NCBI GenBank assembly: GCA_024734555.1
Contig: JANPWX010000097.1
Span: 6,973,662 to 7,037,661, forward strand
Origin: Trochalopteron elliotii
Taxonomy: Eukaryota; Chordata; Aves; Passeriformes; Leiothrichidae
Direction: 5' to 3'
Length of the DNA stretch: 64,000 bases
Shown in pieces: positions 1 through 13,700 of this stretch. Position numbers and translations under genes: made by a program. The notes under the pieces were generated by a model that was not told the DNA's origin, ran no database searches, and was given only the letters and a program-made list of their open reading frames with translations. Position 1 is the stretch's first letter; every line of letters begins with the position of its first letter.

Positions 1-3000
1 GGAGGGGAAATGTTACTACTGCATGAAAGATGCATGTAACAGGCTTAACATTAAGATTTTTCCCTTGCATGTAAGGTACTCCTTGGTAGCACAGTGCTCT
101 CTTTTGGATGCACCAGGGTGACAGGAAAGTGAGCCAGTGGTTGCATGGTACACAATTGCCAGCTGGGTTAAACCACAGCACCTCTGAAGCTACAAAGAAA
201 ATCTGAAAATAAAAGTCGCAGGGACTTCTGTCTGCACACAGAAAGTTGGAATAAATGCAGTTAGGGTCCCTTGTGTGGCCCATGAATGGCTGATGGTCTT
301 GAACACAGTTAAACCATAGACTAAATGTTCAGCATTTTCACCTTGTGATATTGTCAAAATATGACAGTACCAGCTGCCAGAAAACCACACCATACAGACC
401 TAAACCATCAATATCAGACAACCAGAAGCGTTTAGGTTTTTAAAGCATTCCTTAAGGACATTTGTAATGCATTCCTCGGAGAAAATAAAAAAAATGAGAC
501 CGTTTTCAAGAGCAAGAAACAAATAAGTTTTAGAAGTTTCCTAAGGCCAAAGAAGGACTTGTGCAAATGGCAGCCTGATGAGCAAGAGCAAGGTAAGATC
601 CAGAGATGGCAACCCTTCCTGGTGTTAAAGGAGCACCTCAGCCACAAGAAGGAAAACACAGGAACAAAACCTCTTGCAATGTCTATGTACTGCAGCTGGA
701 ATTCTTAAAAAAAAATTGCCTGGGCACCTCAAAAATCCAAATACTACCCATATACAAGTCTGCTGCCAATTTTTGTTGAAAAGCAAAAATTACCCAGATT
801 CTCAGCATTTAACCTTTAATTTCAGCATGCAGTTCTTGACAGTGGTCTGTCCCAGGTGCCTTAGAGCAAAGTGTTAAAACCAAAGTAAAACACAAAGCCA
901 ACAAAAAAAATATTTTTCAATAAAAACTCCAAAACCAACACAGAAATTTGGAGTTGAATTAACTATCTGGGGAAAAAAAATCTTACTAATATTGGTTATA
1001 TAGCAATTAACCTACACTTCAGTTTCCAAAACACACCTACTATGAAACTTTTAAAGATTTACCTTGCATTTTATTAGCCTGTACTAAAAAATCCACACCT
1101 CCTAAAAACTCCACTAGGCTTCTGGCCTCAATCTCTTTGGAACGTATTCAATTGTCTACACTGTTCCTTGTGTAGAAAAAGACCTCAGTTCTCAATTTGT
1201 TGACTTGACCCAAGTGTTCTACAAGTTAAAACAGTTAATATTATTGGATGCTACAAAGCAAACAGCACGCCAACTATGCAATGCTACATCTGAAGATCCA
1301 CAACACGAAGTTTGTAGGAACTTCTAAAGAAGAAGGATTTTGTACTTTCATGTTTATTCATTGGTCAAGTATAACTACAGTTTTTGACGTTATGGAAAAG
1401 GATGATTTACAAAGTCAGTTTTGTAAAGGACCCCCTGGGACAGACACATGCAATGTAACACATTACTGGCTTTTTTTAAGCTTGTTTTAATGATCACAAG
1501 TTGTACAACCTGTATCTAGCACAGGTTATCTTCCACTAGCCACAAGGGAAAAAAAAACCCAAAACCCAAAGCAAAAAGTGAACAAGAAAAGCAGGTAGAG
1601 AATAAAGGGCAAAGGTGCCCTTCGAATCTCTGCTCTCAGTGTTCAGAGATAACACAAGCAGGCAAGGAACTGGCACTCCAGGGAAGAAAGGAAGAGAAAG
1701 TTGAGCCTTTCTTCCTCTTCATCATATTGTTAAAGTCTGTGAAGATGGAACCATACAATTCAAGTGGTACCAGTCTCAGAAGTTTGAGACATATGGGATT
1801 GCACAAAGAAACAAAACTTGTAGAAATCAAACAACCCTGGCTACCAGTAGTATTTCCTGAGATCTGGAAGCCGGGAGTTGCATCCAGTCCTTCCATAAGA
1901 AAGTCAGCAAGAAGAAACCCGTAAGTATTTCCATCCTCATGGTTCCCTGTGTCTACAGACAAATAAGCTACATGAAAATGTCCAAAGTCCTACAGATACA
2001 AATGTAAATAAAAAACTCTATGAGTCTGCCTAATATAACATTGGATTTAATTTGTGTAGCTATTTTGTTAGGACTGTGAAGGACAAATTGCCCATAACTT
2101 TAAGAACATTCCAAGAAGACATTTTAAATACACCAAGTAACAAAACTTCAGTCTGAATTTCACACCTATCTATTTTGATTACATTTCAGGTATTGGTGTG
2201 TGCAATTAGTTTTGTACCTAAAAAATGCCTGTTTAAATTTTGCATTTCAGTTCAACAAAGAACTCCAACCACAGCATTTCCACCTTTGCAAAAGTTCTTC
2301 CACTTCTAATCCATGAAGTTGAGTATAGGGAAGTACAACATCTAATATAAGGCCCCATAAAATTCCTTTAAGCCTTTATGGTATAAATGCTAAAAACATT
2401 ATTTACCATTTAGGATGACAGTGACATTGTTAAAAGCTCTTTAAAGCTGATACAAGTGCATTTTGTACTGCCTATCAATCTGAGAGGGTGGAAGGGAAAA
2501 GTAATCATGCTAACACAGTGCTACTACAGTAACACTGCTTATAAAAACTTACAATTACCTGCCACAAGTGTTCCATTTTTGTAATTTAAATTATTCCTGC
2601 AAACACAGCATACCTCCCAGCAATGACCACATCACCACCTACACCTCTTTTTAGAATTGTGCTTTCTATTCTAAGCAACTTGTTACAATCTTCCATGAGT
2701 CATAATAGCAAAATACTACTTGGAAGAGTTTTCCACTGGGATGAGTAAGGAGGAGCAGAGGGAAAAGAATCCAGTCAATTGCTACCAGGGGAGCTGAGAA
2801 AACTGTAAAGGAAATAGGTATTCTCTACAGATTTTTGTTGTTTTCATAAATAAAAAAATAGGAACATTCGTAACATTTTTAGATGTCATAAATAATGCAA
2901 ATTGACATGAAATGGGATTAAAACCACTCCAATTTAAAAAAATAAAGGATTATTGAAAAGCAAATGCAGCTTCTAAACTGTTTATGTACCATTTACTACT

Positions 3001-4576
3001 GCAGCATGGCAAGCATGAAGCCACCACACTCTTCAAGTATATAAATAAATATAAAATAACAACACAAACATATGCACATGCAAATATACAACTTAGGGAA
3101 CTTTAAAAACTGCTATTCTTTAAGCATTGCAAAGTTTTCCATCTATTTAGTTCTATATTTTGAAAGCAGCATTGTAAAACCAGTCTTTAATAACTCTGAA
3201 AATCTTGCAAACCTGTTGAAACACAACTCATCTAGTTAAAAACAGCAAGTGCAACGAAGTCCAGCAATTAGTATTTTAAAAAACAAAAGTGTACATAGGA
3301 TACAAACAAAATCACATCCATAAAGAAAAGGATCTTAAACTGAGTTCTGGTAAACTTGTTTTTTCTGTATTCTACATTTCTGAGTTACAGAAGTTGCCAA
3401 TGAAACCTCACTGAAAATATTCAGGAGGACAAAAACATTTTACAAAAGGATTATTTCCGAATCCACTAAAAAAGTCAAAATCTAAAAACAAAACAAACCA
3501 AAAAAAAAAAAATAAAATAAAAAGGAATTATTACTACCAATGAATCAGAAATCAGTATACTAAACTCTGACATTCTGGCCACAACTTTTAATGGGTCAGA
3601 AAAAGCATTAAGAGTTAATGATATTTAGACAGAAGATCAACACAGCTGATCTACTAAACAACAAAACTGCTGGAATGAACAAGGGAATTACTGGTCAGGC
3701 AACAAATGGTATTAAAGATGATGTTGGGATCTACAAAAAAAGATCCCAACAAAACCCAACACATCCCTGATGTATCCCTAATGAAAGTATAAGGAGGTGT
3801 CATTATCTTCTCTTCCTCTTGTAACAGCTTCACTTAAGCATCTGTTACTGGGTTTTACTGAAGACAAATACTGTATTAAAAGAGATCTATCTGACCTCTA
3901 AGGGTAATTTTTGTGTCCTTAACACTAGAAATCATACTGCATGAGGGTTTTAATTGTTAGACTACAAATTGTTAACACACTGGGGATTACTGAGGACTAT
4001 ATTCTGGTTGTATTTTTTTTGTGTGGCTGCTGAAAAACACTTGTGAGATCTTCCTGCCCTGAAACAGGAAAACCTGCCCATTCCATGAACCAAATGATTC
4101 ACACACACTCATTGATTAGACAGCCCTGAGCATCCCTATTATTTCCATACCCTACTTTCGAAACACCTGTCTGAAGATCTGCACAACAGACTCCTGCCAG
4201 TACCAGGCCTATTCAACACTACTGTCCAAAAGCAAAAGCTGGAAACCACAATACTTGTACCAAAATCAAGTATAAAAATACTCCTGGCAATGACTGCAAT
4301 ATTTTTGTATTAGACTGAATAGTCACCTATGCTTTGTATATTCTGTTCTCACTCAGCTTACATTTAGGCCTGGAACCTGTAAAACTTTAGCTGCCTTTTC
4401 TTTCACGTATGGATAGATGAACTCCAATGGCCTAACCACGACAAAGTTATAAACATATCGGTCTCTGGAAGATACGAGTCTAATTAACAACATCATGTCT
4501 GATTTGAAGTTCAAATGAGAAGAGTAAAATTTAAAAAACATCTATGTCTCATCTGATTAGAAACAGCATAACTTAC
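1..4576 (-). other. ARID4B: ARID4B intron 16, partial (donor side only)
   Basis: AT-rich non-coding sequence running off the left edge. It includes an A-rich low-complexity patch at about 3,479-3,521. No stretch resembling the expected chromo-barrel exon was found on the minus strand. Short open frames here, such as 1,636-1,962, have no recognisable protein content. Confidence 0.85.
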
Positions 4577-4749
4577 CCTGATTTTTCTTTTTCTTCAGCA
4601 TCTGCATTTACTGCAGGATTTTCCATCTCTTTCACCTTCTCCTCCTCTTTATCTTCCAGTTTGATTTCCTCTTCAGTTTTGATTATACTTAAGTCCTTTT
4701 CTTGATCAGGCTGAGTAAGCACAGAATCTGGCAAATTTTTTTTGTTTCC
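4577..4749 (-). CDS. ARID4B: ARID4B exon 16, acidic/basic linker (residues 474-531), last exon in the window
   Basis: The 173-bp exon reads [20 protein letters not shown] then [20 protein letters not shown] and ends AEEKEKS, plus two bases (GG). The acceptor is GCTATCCTAG and the donor TCAGG|GTAAGT. It contains a possible SUMO-acceptor-like SIIKTEE (inference). The human counterpart, from memory, begins GSKKNLLES and ends EKAKSG, so both ends agree although the middle has diverged. The exon expected next (acidic run and chromo-barrel) was searched for down to position 1 and not found. Confidence 0.93.
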
Positions 4750-7700
4750 CTAGGATAGCAAAACCTTTAGTTAACTCACGAGGTGAAAACAAAGGATTTA
4801 AGAAAAGGCAGACAAAACACACTGAAGTCATAAGAGCAAAACAATGCTATAGTGTGGGACTTGTCTTAAAATTACAGCACCTCTGCTTTCCCTTTTAAAA
4901 ATCTTAAGTTAAACCTAACAGTCTAAAGTCAGAGCCAGTGTCCTAGCTTGTTTTATCGCAATGATATAGGCATGAAGCTCTCAGACCTGGACTGCAAAGC
5001 AATCCCCAAGACAAACACTTCAAAAAGCACCTTTCCACTTGGGATGCAGAAATACCAGTACTGGCCTGTCTGGCATTCCTCCCAGAGAATACCAGCACAC
5101 AGACCAGGGCTGGCTGCCACTTGTATGCAGACGTATTACAGCTGTGTTGCACACTGATTTCAGGAGCCACACTGCTTCCACAGCAAACTCCAAGGCCTGT
5201 ACAGTGCAGCACATCAGTTTATGACCCTGAACTTCCTTTGCTAAAGCCACTGAATCAACAGTGAATTTTAAAAAGCTATAAACATTTGTCTCTCTGGACC
5301 ACTAAACTACATTAAACCATATATACATAATATGTCCCAGGTCTTTGTAGAGCTTCACTGGATTCACTGGAACACAGAAGTAACAGCAGTATTTATGAGG
5401 GCGTACAAGCATAGCTAAATGCACAATGAAAATATCAGCAATATAGCTGCGAGCATGCATTACCCAGATAAGGATAAAGCTGGACACTAAAGAGTCTCCA
5501 TTTCACCCAGGAGGCCCTCAAACAAGTGGAATGTTGGGGCTGTTTTCTAACAAGTCAGATATTTTGACATCATGACCCCCTAAAACACACACCTAAGCTG
5601 AATATAGCTCGAATGTCTTGTTCTGAATTCGGTTAACAGTGAGTTTTTGTCTTACTTTAAATCCAACATAGAAAGTTCAATCTTTATATTAATTCATGGT
5701 TATTAACACACCAACCGACTTTATAAGCAAGACATAAGATGAACTTTAAAATATATTACCAGAACAGAGGGCTTATCATTTTCTTTACTTTCATTATCAT
5801 TCTCAGCTGACTTTTTTTCTTCTTGTTGTACTACTGCTACTTCCTCCTGCTTGCGCTCGTCCTTGTCCACCTTTATCTCTTTTGCATCCTGCTCTGGCTC
5901 TTCACGTGTCTTCAATTCTTTTTCTTTTTCACAGTCCTTACAAGGCTTGTTTGTCACTTTCTCTGGCAATGCCATTTGAAATTCAATGTTAGCTGATGTA
6001 CAATACTCTTCAAAACCATAGAGATATCTAAAAAAAATAATAAATTGTTTGTGATAAGCAAGTTTGACTCAAGAAGGAAAATCCAGCCTAGAGAAGCTAA
6101 ACATGGGCAGTAGGTCTGAAGCCTTAAAACCGTATTATAACCAAAAAGTTAAGATTTTATGTATATCACCCCTACCTAGCACAGGATCACTTCAGTTCAC
6201 TGTAGTCTTAGCATAAACTTCATGGCTTTATTACTTACTTTCTGTATGCACATTTAACATTATATCCTGCAGCAGAATTTAATACAGGGATTCCAAGATC
6301 TTGATAAACTTGCTTCCACACCGCTCCACTTTCAATCTGTTAAAGACAATGAAATCATTGTTTTTGAATTAATTCACTGACAAAAAAACACTAAATTGAC
6401 AAAGTTTACAGCTGCAGAAAATAAATGTAAGTAATTTCCTCTGATCTATAAAATTACTATTTATCAACACACACAGTATTTCACCGTAATGCAAACTGTA
6501 GTCTAACATAATTACTTTAAGCAATTTAGCATTTCTGCAATGCAACAAGGCACAGCAGGCTTTCCTCTCCAGGTGGCAATAAAACAGAGGAAAGAAAATA
6601 TAACTATCAGAAAAATCAGTACATCATTTTTATTTTATATTTAAAGTAATTCTGAACTATCAAAGCCAGAATTTTAATTAAATTGGAAAGAAAAAAAATA
6701 AGTCAAAGCATTAACAATACTGAGCTCTGCTAGTACTGCACCAGCCATAGTGCCTACCACTTTTTCATGTCCTTAAGGTGCCCTTTGGTGACAAAGTCCG
6801 GTGATGTGCCCATTTCTAACCATCTGTGAAGGTAAAGCAGATGTACTGCAATACCCAAGTACCACATCCTGTCTTGTCTATCACAAAGGCATCACTGCAC
6901 ACAGACCTCCTGAGCTGTCAGGCTACATTCATGGGGAGCAGTTCAAAGCACAAACAGAATCTGCCTGGCCATGAATTCAATATCTTTCAATTACTCCTCC
7001 CAAGACCAGTCCCACTAATCCCAGTCAGCAAATTCTTCTTTACACTGCCCAGAATAAATAGAAATTAAGGGCCTTACATCAGGCCACTAAATCGGCTGTC
7101 TTTGAGATTTTACTGAGCAGTGACTCCTTTCACTTGAAGATAACAACTTTATCAGACAAATGTTTCTTGAAATATTACAAAAAAACACATGCTGGCTGAT
7201 TTTACGCAGCAATAATGAAACATGCTGGGTTGATGTGTAATTTATTTCACATCTAACTAGTCCTGGTTCATGTTCAAGTACGGTTTTTAGAGTTACAAGT
7301 GTCTTATGCAGCCACAGTAGAAAACTTTCACACATCTAAAGGTCCTGTGCTATTTATCAGTACTTCACAGAGTAATAAATTATTTCACAATGATGAACAA
7401 CATCTTCAGGTTTTATAGCTCTGGAGTACTCATCATACTAATACTCACGTTATCAAATCCTCCAAGCTTGTGTACAAGTCTGAATAATTTGAAGAGATTC
7501 AAATTTCTATATCCTAATACAGGTCGCTTGTTAATAGGAGTCCCTGGGTAACAAAGACAGTTGTCAGGGTGTTTTGAAGTATTTTTTTCAGAATAACATG
7601 AAATTCAAATCACATGCACTATTATTAAAGACATTCTTTTAAACCCCACCTCCTGCATCTGGTACTTTTCATGAAACTAGAACTCTAGAGTCTTACTTAC

Positions 7701-10700
7701 TGAACTAGAGGGAAAATGGGTTATGTTATTTAATGCATATATATACATTCTTCCATATGTTACTGAAAATGCAGAAATGATGCAAATTTTCTTGCTAACT
7801 ATATTACACATATTTTTATTTCACCCACTGAAACAATTACATCTAAAAATACAACAGTCCTTTCACTGATACAAAAAAAAAAACCCAACCCAACCCTCAC
7901 CAGGAGCAATCCCACAATGCTTCAAGAGCTGAAACTTCCTATGCTACTGTACTAGCAGTAGCTATCACACTGTCATCTCTTGTGAACAGTTCAACTCATT
8001 TCATATGGCATTACAGAAAATACTAATTTAACCAGTTATAACAGTAATTTAAATACAGACACCCTCACTCCTGCCTCTTGAGAAACTGTGCTTCTCTTGC
8101 AGTATATAAAAACCTGGTAAAAATTTAACATAATGAATGGTACTGGCTTTTAAAAACATCTCAATCTACAGATAATGTTTACACACTTCAGTGATCAGGA
8201 TTCACAACAGAAAATTAGCACAAAGTAAATGCATTTTTCCATGACCTAAAAGGTGTGTGGGTCGGTATTTTAAAGTTACTAAACTGAAAATATAAATTAA
8301 TATGATTGAGAGTATTAAATGTCTGATTATACACACTGTAAGTACACTATAGCAAATATAGTACAATATATGCAAAACATAATAGGATATATATTTATAT
8401 ATATCTATTTATTTCTGAAAGCAGAAATATGGGACTGCATTTTAGGAGATGAGTCAAGTGACAGACTCATCTTCCTAACAGCAGGGGAGTCAGAAGACTT
8501 GAGTATGGTTTCCCTGTTTCCAAAACTGCACTGCAAAGCACTACTAGTTTACACACTCAGTTTTTCAAAGTACTGCTAATTAAAATGCCTACCTCTGTCT
8601 TCCATGAACTTGTACAATTGCTGAAGAAAGTTCTCTCGTTCTTCAGGAAACGGCTCTATTTCCTCCTGTTGAAAGCAATGCATGCAAGAAAACTGTCACC
8701 ATTTTGAGTTACAGTCCTTCATTAAGAAACAGAAGGCAGCGATAATTTAGGTTAAATGTTTAAGTTTGTTTCACTGTAGTCAGAAACAGGATACGGCACA
8801 GAGAGATACATGCTCTCAGTGCTATGCCACATGAAACCAAGTTTTATGAACTACAGTGTTTCAAAATACATAAAACATTGACTGTAAACATACATCAAAA
8901 TTGGATTTTTGACTGATCACTGAAGTATCATAAGTGATACCATAGATCAAGATGTGTTCTCAATTTCATCCATTTTTGCAGAAAGTCTGGGAGACAGTGC
9001 TATTAATGACCAAGAGATTCTATCAGAAATCTCAGCTCTATTTCTACTGCAGTTAAGTGACTCCTTGGCTCCTTGATAGACTACATCACTTTCAGAGGTG
9101 AAGTCAAAAAGCAAATGGTGCTTGCACTTTCTTAGGAGCTCTAATCCACTGCACTGGCAAACCGCAGCCAATGGCACTGCATGCGAACTGCCACGGGGCA
9201 CCAGCTGAGCGCGCTGAGCAGGATCAATCCCAGAACTGAAATAACAATGGATATTTTGGAAGTTCAGTTCATTGCACTAATAAACCTTTGTATTAGATTT
9301 ACTTAGATTAATAAACAGTGGAGTTTCATAACTAAGCACTATGGCTCACTTTATAACACTTCATCATTCCTTTTGGAAATGGGGTTGCCACAACTAGGTG
9401 GCAATAAGATATCAATATATCAAATTCAGCAGAAATTCTGATGACCAAGCTACTGCAGAACAGTACACTAAATATGAGTTGATTAATTTTAAATACTACC
9501 TGTAGAGTTTCCAAAAATAACTAGTTATTCAGTAATCAAAACTGAATTATTTTTCTTTAGTGTATTTGCATTCCATGTTTACTATTTCCGTTCTTCAACA
9601 GTCTCCTTGTACTAAATATTAAAGCTTCACCTACCCTGAAGCAAGGGGAAAAAAACATACTGTCTTTAAAGTTATACTAAGACAGTTGAGAAAACAACAG
9701 AAACAGAATATCATTACTAAACAGAACTGGGGAAAACAAACACACACAAACAAAAACAAACCCCAAACCCTTCAACATCTACTTAATCTTTTTAATAAAG
9801 AGATGTACAGCTGAAAATAAGGTCAGGAAAGCCTGTGACTATTATCAAAGAGTAGGGTTTTTTCTTATTCTTTACTCCCTCTTACCCATTAAATGCACTT
9901 GGATATCAGAGCAAACAGGCAAAAAAATAAGAACCAGTATTCACAATATGCTGAAAGAGTTGCCCTTCAGGTATAATTACCAACAGAACTGCAGTGAAAA
10001 TACTCCAGTCTTGCAAAGGCAATGCAAGAGGCAATTGTCTGCAAGGGGCATTACATGATGGGCCTCTGACACCCAGTGTACCAGCAGAGCTCAGAGCAGG
10101 CAGCTTTGATGGGCAAGGACAGGGTGGGTAGAGAACTGCAACCAAAATATGAGAGATCCATTTCACACGGTAGGGGCGCCTCTAGAAATCAGCACATCTA
10201 GCCCAATTCCTCTCTGACAAGGTGATACTGCAGCCCTACATGTAGTACAGATAAAAGCCTAGTTAAAAACATCCATATTCCATAGCCATGGAGAACAAAT
10301 TACTTGGGTGGAATAAAACTCCAAAACTGTATAATTCTTTTTTTTTTTTTTTTTTTTTTTTATTTCCCATAGCAGGAAAGGACTTTTACCAGCATTTGCT
10401 GGATCATGGAAAATGGATCATGAGCAGCAGCTACTTGGGTTTCTCCTGTTCCTCACCAACAAGAAAAAACTTGCCATAAAACATTAGTCTCACAGAGCAT
10501 TTAGGGGAGAGGTGACGGGTGTCACTGAACAAAACCCTCAGGAAATTAAATAAAGATTTGAAGAAGGAATGCATTCTTTTTAAATACAGTGGGGAAAAAA
10601 GGTAAAGGTGATGAAGAGGCTGAATAAAACACTCCTTTCCTACTATACAGTCCAATGCCTGAAGAGTACTCCTACTTCTCTAATGTGATAATTCACAGAG

Positions 10701-13700
10701 ATGCCAGAATGGCAAGTGAATGAATACTCCTTACTAACTTTTCCAGTAGAGAACAAAGTAATTTTCTAAGAAAGTGAGCTAATATGGAAAACTTAGGACT
10801 CTGCATGCCTCTGAAAAGCATTTAAATTTTCTCAGAATCTCTACAGAGTCAGTATTTATTATACTATACTAACAGTACCTGTTAGCATATATATACTAAC
10901 TAACAGTTAATAATCTCTTAATCCAGTTAGACAACAAGGTTTCCTAGATAATGGTTTCAAGCAGGCAGCTCACACTGTCATATTTGCTTATTTTCAAGTT
11001 AGACAACCAGAGTTCCAGCTGGTCACTCTGCAGTCTCTAACGTATCTGTCTGTGCTACAAGTTAAAATAAAGTGGCTTCTACATGGGTAGTGTAGTGGCT
11101 TCTTTCCTAGGTAATAAAATCCAGGAAAACAACAACCCGTTTTTTGCAACACAAATTCACACAGCACTGAAGAGAGGGTCTTTGACAACTCTTTAACCTA
11201 CCGTCAGATTTGATAAAGTAAAGGAAGGACATTTTCCAGTCTCTTCCATTGGGGGGGTGGGGGGGAAACCAAAACAAGGCAGCAACTACTCTTCTTAGAA
11301 GATAAGTAGAGAGGGTTTGCATGTCAACTCCTGTCTATATAGCATGGAAGCATGTATATAGATATGAGATACAGAAGAGCATCTATGTATCTACAGAATG
11401 GGGTGTGAACATACATACAGTATAGAAGTATCTATTTTTGACACCTGTGGTGACATCTTTAAGAGCTGAGGTTTTCTGTTTTGTTTTGCTCTGGTTTAGG
11501 GGTAACAGGACTACACGAATGGCCTGAGGGCCAGCAATGAGAATTTTTCATGTCCTGGGAAGCAGTAAAACAACCTGCATGTGGATAAAGCCTCAAGAGC
11601 AGGCCCACACATCCTGTTTGGGAAGAGATGCTACTTGATAACCAGGAAGTTATAGGCACAGAATAACAAAAAGGAAAGAGAAGAAGCTGCAGAAACTGCT
11701 CAAATATGGGTGGAGAGAAGACACACATACCACTGACCACCAAGGAGAGCGAGGAAGAAAAAAGAGAAGTGTAAAAAAAATATTTTGCCTCTATTTTAGG
11801 AACTTCCTAGTTCAACAAGTGATTTTGAAATTACTGTTTACCGGAAAAGATATTATCACAAGAGGTGATACAGTAAATTCCAAAATATTTGTCCGAAATG
11901 AAATTTTTATGTCTAGCACATGGAAAGATTAGCTCAAACAATGTCACATGCAACTAAGAGGAAAGAGTAAAAGGTCACATGTTTACAAATGCTGTAGCTA
12001 AAGGATCTGCATTTTTCACCAGAAGTAGTGTGGGAATGATCACTATATTAAATATGTCATTCTGCACAGATACAAACCTATCTACAAGCACCACATTCAT
12101 GGAAGGACATGAGCCTGCTGAGAAGTCCAGAAATTCAGAAATTGTATTAAACCCAAGGAACTATTCCTTGCTTCTCAAAATACTAAGCAGAGCACTGCCC
12201 CTTGAAAACTTTTGATCAGAGCTGGATAATCTTCTGAGAGCTTAAAGAGGAGACAGAAGGAAATTATAAGCATGGAGACGTGCCAAAGTCGTAACTTCAC
12301 ACTTTTGCAGTCTCCCAACATATTTTCAAGAAATGAATGACTGAAAGGTGAAACACTATCTTCTGGTATGCCAGAGCCACAATATTCACAGAGGACAGAC
12401 CGAGAGAAGGACCCTAATGACCATTAAGACCCAAACCAGTTCAGTTTCTTCTTTACAATTCCCCTGCTAATAGGATATCAGATCTGCTGCACTACTGGCA
12501 CTTGCTTAAAAATTAAGAGAACAGGTCTCAAATCCTGGTGAGGGAAAAAGTGATTATGGCAGATACAGATTTAGAGTACCACAAGAAGGTACAGAGAAGT
12601 AAAGGTTCAAAAGCCTCTCTCTCAGCCTCTCAGCCAGCTGTGAAATAGTTCTTTCCACTAATTTTCTTCTTTTCTCATCTTCTTTTTTTTTCTGGATAGG
12701 AGGCTGGGAGTAAAGAACAGATTAGAAAACCAAGCATGAGGTGGGGACTCCATACTTGCAGAATGAAAAAGAGAAGAAAGGTGGAAGTGGAGTGCATGGG
12801 CTAATGCCTTGATTGAAAGTTCTTCTGCTTCTTTACTCAGGATAGCCAGAGACAACTTGTAGTGAAGCAGTTCTTCAGCAGACCAGGGAAGGAGCAAGTT
12901 ACTCCATAATGCCCATGTTAACAGTGTTGCCTATGTTAACATGTTACATGTCCCCTAAAGTTAAAAAGGCCTACTTAAATATATATGCCCTTGCTAATTT
13001 TTATCAGCTGTGTATCTGTGCCCTTTACTAACTTCACTTGCCTCTTCCTCACTGCTGTTATCCTCTTTTTCTTTTTCATCCTCCTCCTCTTCCTCAGCTT
13101 CACTGCTGGAGCTGTCTTCTTTCAATTCTGTTTTCCAGTTACTAGGAACAGTTCTGTTTTTACGGAATTCAAGTGCTTGGTCAAAAGCTGTAAAAGAACC
13201 AGCCTTTGTTAGCACTGCAGGAAGTATCAGTTTGCACAAATATTTCAATTAAAAAAACAGTAATCAGGGGGACGGGGGAGAGGAGAAGAAGGAAAGACTG
13301 CTAACTAACAATTCCACTCCAAAGAACCTCAACAACCACTCCATGTTGTCCATCCTTATTTGTCTTATCCAGTCAAACTGGCCTAGTGTTCTCTGCACAT
13401 CAAGGCACTCAGAGCTATTACTAGTATTTCTACCATGTTAGTGTCTACAGACACAAACAAGGATCTTCTGCATAGGGTATACATGAAAATTTAACTGACG
13501 AAACCCCTATGCAACAGGTTTACACCGCAGTTTGTATATATCAAAAAGGGGGGCAAGGAGGGAGAAACAATCACAAGCTAATTCTCAGGGTTTCATCACC
13601 CAAGCTTAAACTTTCAAATGCACTCACAATTCCAGACTTTCATAAGCAACTTTCATGCATAAAAGCAACTTACAACTATTAGGGGCACTACTGTGAGAAT

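Noticed and set aside
1636..1962. 108-codon minus-strand frame in intron 16, considered as the next ARID4B exon
   Set aside because: It has no resemblance to the acidic run or chromo-barrel expected next, and lacks a fitting acceptor and phase.
10160..10250. Possible CR1 remnant on the minus strand
   Set aside because: Only a short block (complement resembles TTGGGCTAGATG...CTAGAGG) looks similar; too weak to annotate.
12658..12897. 79-codon minus-strand frame in intron 11, considered as a skipped exon
   Set aside because: No flanking acceptor/donor pair in a usable phase and no match to remembered ARID4 sequence.
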